NCBI GenBank assembly: GCA_956465555.1
Contig: OY101116.1
Span: forward strand, 992,001-1,056,000
DNA: 64,000 nt
Direction: 5' to 3'
Source: Nitzschia sp. pyKryTriq1
Taxonomy: Eukaryota > Bacillariophyta > Bacillariophyceae > Bacillariales > Bacillariaceae
Positions 60,736 through 64,000 of the stretch are shown here, in pieces (the first letter of the stretch is position 1; every line of letters begins with the position of its first letter). Under the pieces are notes generated by a model. That model was not told where the DNA came from. It ran no database searches and saw only the letters and a program-made list of their open reading frames with translations. The translations under genes and the position numbers were made by a program.

Positions 60736-63700
60736 ATGGCTGAAGCTTCACCTCACCTGACCAAGGAGCCAGATGCTCCGGTACCAGCACTGACGGAGGA
60801 AGACAACGCGGAGGCCTATCCTGGCGGCCAGATCCTAAAAAATCTAGTCATTCTCCCGCCGCTGCAAAAATCGGGAACCGTTGCGAAAGAGGATGCTATT
60901 CTTCTTCCTCCCATCCGGGTGGAGGAGCCCGTCTCTTCGATTCGACAGGCACTTAGTGATGTCTGTGGCTACGCCCATCTGACGAACTTTCGTTTTGCGC
61001 TGGAAGAGCCTCCGAAAACAACACCAAAAGTCAACATGGAGCGCCCAACCGTCTCGCCCTATACTGGACGTGATGCTGTCGTATCGGTGCCGGTGGCCAT
61101 TAAATCGCTGGCACAAGAGCCAACAGCGTTAGAGCCAACGGGTGCACTGGATGATTATGGAGACCTACAGGCCATGCTGCCTCAGGGTATTAAAGATGGC
61201 TCTGGTATTCGTATCGTTTTGGAACGCTACGACGTGTCGTTGGTCAAAGATCACCTCATCCGCTTGCGGTCCTTATTGGATGGAAATGCTCCTAGTACTA
61301 TTTCGCTCGATGAAGGGTCCGAAGCCAGAGAAAAATCTGATTCCGCCGAGGAGACACAGGCCGAAGGAGAAGGAGATACCGAAAATGAAGGCGACTCTGG
61401 CGCGAAGGAAAAGGACGGCGAAGGAAAGACCAACGGCAAGGAGGAGGCGGCAGAACCACCAAAAAATATGCCAGTCTACGCATCCGATAAGACGGTAGCC
61501 GCAGATACGTCCAACTTGAAGGACTTTTTCTACCTTGCCTGCGGTGAAGACCCTGCTTTGTATGCTGAAGATTCAAATGATATCACTTCGCAATCCAAGA
61601 AGGAAAATTCTTCCTCCAAGTCCAAAAAAAAGAACAAAAAAGGCAAAGAAAAATCAAATTCGAATAAGGAGGATGCCGAGAAGGAAGATAGGGAAATTCC
61701 AAAAGAACAGATTATGCGGGAAACGATTCCAAAGTTGAATGCGCTGGAAGAAAAAACCAGAGTCGATTGCTCTGTCAGCTTCAGCGGCTTTCACCCTCCT
61801 CCACCCGGACGCAGGCTGATGGGGGACTTGGCATACTTGGAAGTTATTCCGCCAGGAGCGACAGAACATATTCACATCACCGCCATTCCTACGGGGTTTT
61901 ATGTCAATCGTTCTTCTTCCGCGGGTAAGAAACCAAAGTTTGACCCAGCACCTGCCGCCCAACCTTGCTTTTCGCACGAACTCCTGGATTGTCTGCTGCA
62001 ATGCTCAGAATCTTTGCGGGGGAGCTGGGAAGAAGCACTAGCCGCATCCAAGACGCGTGCCCAACTCACGGCAAGGCTCAACGAGGACGGACCCTTTCAA
62101 TCTCTTTTTCGCGTGGCCATCCGCGGCGATTTCTCTGGATACTCTAGCCCATCGACCGCCTCTGCATCCGAAGGTATCGACGCCTTGGTGCAATCACCAT
62201 CATGGCTTGTTCCAATGCCTGACGCTGGTAAAAACGAAGACGACGCGTGGACGAGAAACGGGTCGCATGTGTATAATACTGCCAGGACGGAGGACGCATT
62301 GGCTAACAACTTTGGTATCGACATTCGTAGTGGTACCTTGAGAGACTGGAACGAAGAGCTCCAAGGTGCCCGAGAAATGGTCAGCACGACCCTCCATGAT
62401 CGAATCGAACGAGCCAGAGTAATTTACAAAGTCCTTAACGATTTCGGAGAAGCGGCTCTCTTAGGTGTCAAGGCCATTTGGGAGGGGCAAATTGGACCCA
62501 TGAATCCAAATGAGCCTACGCGGTCGCAAGTGTATCTGCACAACAACATCTTTTTCTCGCGCGCAGTTGATGCCGGGGTAGAAACCTTCAAGATAGCCAA
62601 GGGGGACAAGGCAGCACGCAAGTCTGCTTCACGTGATGTTCATTGTCTTGGCGTTTTGCATCGCATGGAGCGTGTTCGATTGTACACGCTTGCCACTGTC
62701 CTTGTTGATTATCTCGGGACGAGATACGTATGCCAAAGTATTTTGCCGGGAATCTTGAGCGGAGAGAAAACCCACACACTTCTCTACGGAGCCGTGGAGG
62801 CCGGATCACCTCTCATTTGGGACAAAGATATGCACGAACTTCTCGAGGATACCCTTGGTAAAAGTCTTATGATAGCCTCTCGCCCGCTACCACGTGTTCC
62901 GTTGTCGCCGGAGCGCGTGAAAGAAATCGAAGCCGCAAAAGCCAGATTGCCTTTTCCCATTGAAAAGAAAGAGGAAGAGAAAAAGGACGAAAGCCTGGGG
63001 CCCACGATAGAAGCGTGCGCACCAATCGAAGCAAAGGGTATTCGAGGAAGTGACCAACGAAATTACGTGTTGGATATGACCCGCTTGACCCCTCGTGATG
63101 CTAACTGGATACCGGTGTCGAAAGGCGGTACAGGCAATTGGGAAAGTTTGATCAAGGATGATGGAAAAACTGAACTCATTCCAAAGGATATCGAAGATGA
63201 CGAGTGGACTCTCGCTGTACTTCGCTCCGAGCTCGTTACCAGCTACGCCCAAGTGCTAATGTCTCGCTACATCAACGAAAAGAAGGAAAAGGAAGCAAAA
63301 GAGGCGGAGAAGGATGCCCCTAGGAAAGAAGAGTCACAAGATACATCGAAGACTGACGAGACGACAGACGGTAAGGACAGCACGAATGAAGCCACGACTG
63401 AAGATGGAAAGCCAGAGCCTGAAAAGAAGGAACAAAAGAAGACCGCTCTGAATGAGGAAGATATGGAATACCTGAAGTCGTTGCGTTTTAATGTAAATGT
63501 TTTCCTGCCAGACATCAACTCCCTGGCAAGCATCGATGCTGATGCGTACAAACAAATACAGAAAGACGAGGAAATGGCCAGAAATGCTGCCAAGTTTCTT
63601 TGGGACGAAACGTTACCCCGAATCACCCGCATGATTCGTGACGGCTCTTGGCATCAAGTGCCACACGACGGCAAAGGTCTCACCGAAGCTTTGCACCAAC

Positions 63701-64000
63701 ACGGAGTCAACTGTCGATATCTTGGTCGGCTAGCCGCTTTGGCCCAGATCGAGGAGGAAACCGATTGCAAGCGCGAAGAAGTACTGAAGCAAAGCGGCCA
63801 ATTCGACCGCCGAATTATGTCTCACTATTGGTTGGAGTTGCTCGAGTGCGAAATCGTTGCCCGAGCGGCGAAGCACGTTCTGGATGGGTATCTAACAGAA
63901 AACGGTGGTACGGCAGCTCTTAATCCAGCGCAAACGGTAGCTTCATTCTTGAGTGCCCTCGTTTCCGATGGCGAGGAGACGGCAGCCCAAACGGAAAAGC
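60736..64000 (+). CDS. CLU1: Clustered mitochondria protein (CLU1/TIF31, eIF3-associated), 3' end missing
   Basis: A cytosolic RNA-binding protein that keeps mitochondria dispersed and binds mRNAs for mitochondrial proteins; it also co-purifies with eIF3. An uninterrupted frame of 1,088 codons from M-A-E-A-S-P-H-L runs off the right edge (full members are about 1,300-1,600). Residues ~40-160 match the N-terminal CLU domain (D-D-Y-G-D-L-Q-A-M-L-P, I-R-L-R-S-L-L). Low-complexity Lys/Glu/Ser stretches lie at 195-250 and 285-325. The CLU domain at about 440-690 has R-D-W-N-E-E-L-Q, R-A-R-V-I-Y-K-V-L-N-D-F, H-N-N-I-F-F-S-R-A and L-Y-T-L-A-T-V-L-V-D-Y. A second charged insert spans 845-900. The eIF3 p135-type segment begins near 1028 (W-L-E-L-L-E-C-E-I-V-A-R-A-A-K-H-V-L). 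The ATG is in context CACC-ATG-GC. Confidence 0.93.
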   Translation, partial: MAEASPHLTKEPDAPVPALTEEDNAEAYPGGQILKNLVILPPLQKSGTVAKEDAILLPPIRVEEPVSSIRQALSDVCGYAHLTNFRFALEEPPKTTPKVNMERPTVSPYTGRDAVVSVPVAIKSLAQEPTALEPTGALDDYGDLQAMLPQGIKDGSGIRIVLERYDVSLVKDHLIRLRSLLDGNAPSTISLDEGSEAREKSDSAEETQAEGEGDTENEGDSGAKEKDGEGKTNGKEEAAEPPKNMPVYASDKTVAADTSNLKDFFYLACGEDPALYAEDSNDITSQSKKENSSSKSKKKNKKGKEKSNSNKEDAEKEDREIPKEQIMRETIPKLNALEEKTRVDCSVSFSGFHPPPPGRRLMGDLAYLEVIPPGATEHIHITAIPTGFYVNRSSSAGKKPKFDPAPAAQPCFSHELLDCLLQCSESLRGSWEEALAASKTRAQLTARLNEDGPFQSLFRVAIRGDFSGYSSPSTASASEGIDALVQSPSWLVPMPDAGKNEDDAWTRNGSHVYNTARTEDALANNFGIDIRSGTLRDWNEELQGAREMVSTTLHDRIERARVIYKVLNDFGEAALLGVKAIWEGQIGPMNPNEPTRSQVYLHNNIFFSRAVDAGVETFKIAKGDKAARKSASRDVHCLGVLHRMERVRLYTLATVLVDYLGTRYVCQSILPGILSGEKTHTLLYGAVEAGSPLIWDKDMHELLEDTLGKSLMIASRPLPRVPLSPERVKEIEAAKARLPFPIEKKEEEKKDESLGPTIEACAPIEAKGIRGSDQRNYVLDMTRLTPRDANWIPVSKGGTGNWESLIKDDGKTELIPKDIEDDEWTLAVLRSELVTSYAQVLMSRYINEKKEKEAKEAEKDAPRKEESQDTSKTDETTDGKDSTNEATTEDGKPEPEKKEQKKTALNEEDMEYLKSLRFNVNVFLPDINSLASIDADAYKQIQKDEEMARNAAKFLWDETLPRITRMIRDGSWHQVPHDGKGLTEALHQHGVNCRYLGRLAALAQIEEETDCKREEVLKQSGQFDRRIMSHYWLELLECEIVARAAKHVLDGYLTENGGTAALNPAQTVASFLSALVSDGEETAAQTEK

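Overview
This is a nuclear genomic window from a eukaryotic microalga, most likely a diatom (stramenopile). The support is short GT-AG introns (50-126 bp), tightly packed genes, two proteins with diatom-style bipartite plastid leaders (an A-F cleavage motif after a signal peptide), an SLC4-type anion transporter, a possible selenocysteine codon in a protein disulfide isomerase, and a Ty1/copia-type fossil. The species cannot be named from the sequence alone.

Layout, left to right. At 0-5 kb: the 5' end of a PDI-like gene (minus) whose active-site codon is TGA, a broken copia-like fossil (minus) and a NUP50-like nucleoporin (plus). At 5-11 kb: a DUF1289 protein (minus), an unrecognised acidic protein (plus), COX10 (minus) and an F-box/kelch protein (plus). 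At 11.2-25.3 kb: one giant six-exon minus-strand gene encoding about 4,559 residues (SH3, DUF3638/DUF3645 helicase-like ATPase, EF-hands, Vps62-like C-terminus). At 25.3-26.9 kb: a gene-poor patch with fold-back hairpins and an orphan reading frame. At 26.9-37 kb: an HRI1-like protein (plus), poly(A) polymerase (minus), Integrator subunit 6 (plus) and RNA polymerase III subunit C82 (minus). At 37.5-42.7 kb: a plastid-targeted protein with five G-D-P-F-F motifs, a small Lys/Asp-repeat protein with a Cys/His finger, and an SLC4-like transporter (all plus). At 42.7-44.4 kb: non-coding DNA with an interleaved duplication. At 44.4-47.7 kb: long-form tRNase Z (plus) and a peroxisomal dienoyl-CoA isomerase (minus). 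At 48.5-60 kb: a multi-pass membrane protein with a GH128-like ectodomain (plus), a FemAB/GNAT-like acyltransferase (minus), a PH-like domain protein (plus) and a single-pass membrane protein (minus). From 60.7 kb the CLU/eIF3-associated gene (plus) runs off the right edge.

Gene order is strikingly regular. Strands alternate almost gene by gene, convergent pairs are separated by only 24-164 bp, and divergent pairs share 0.4-0.9 kb promoter regions that often contain GTAC/ACCGGT-rich patches. Four neighbours handle RNA (poly(A) polymerase, INTS6, RPC82, tRNase Z), but nothing shows co-regulation and I see no operon. The points most worth a second look are the candidate selenocysteine PDI, the GDPFF-repeat plastid protein and the giant multidomain ATPase.
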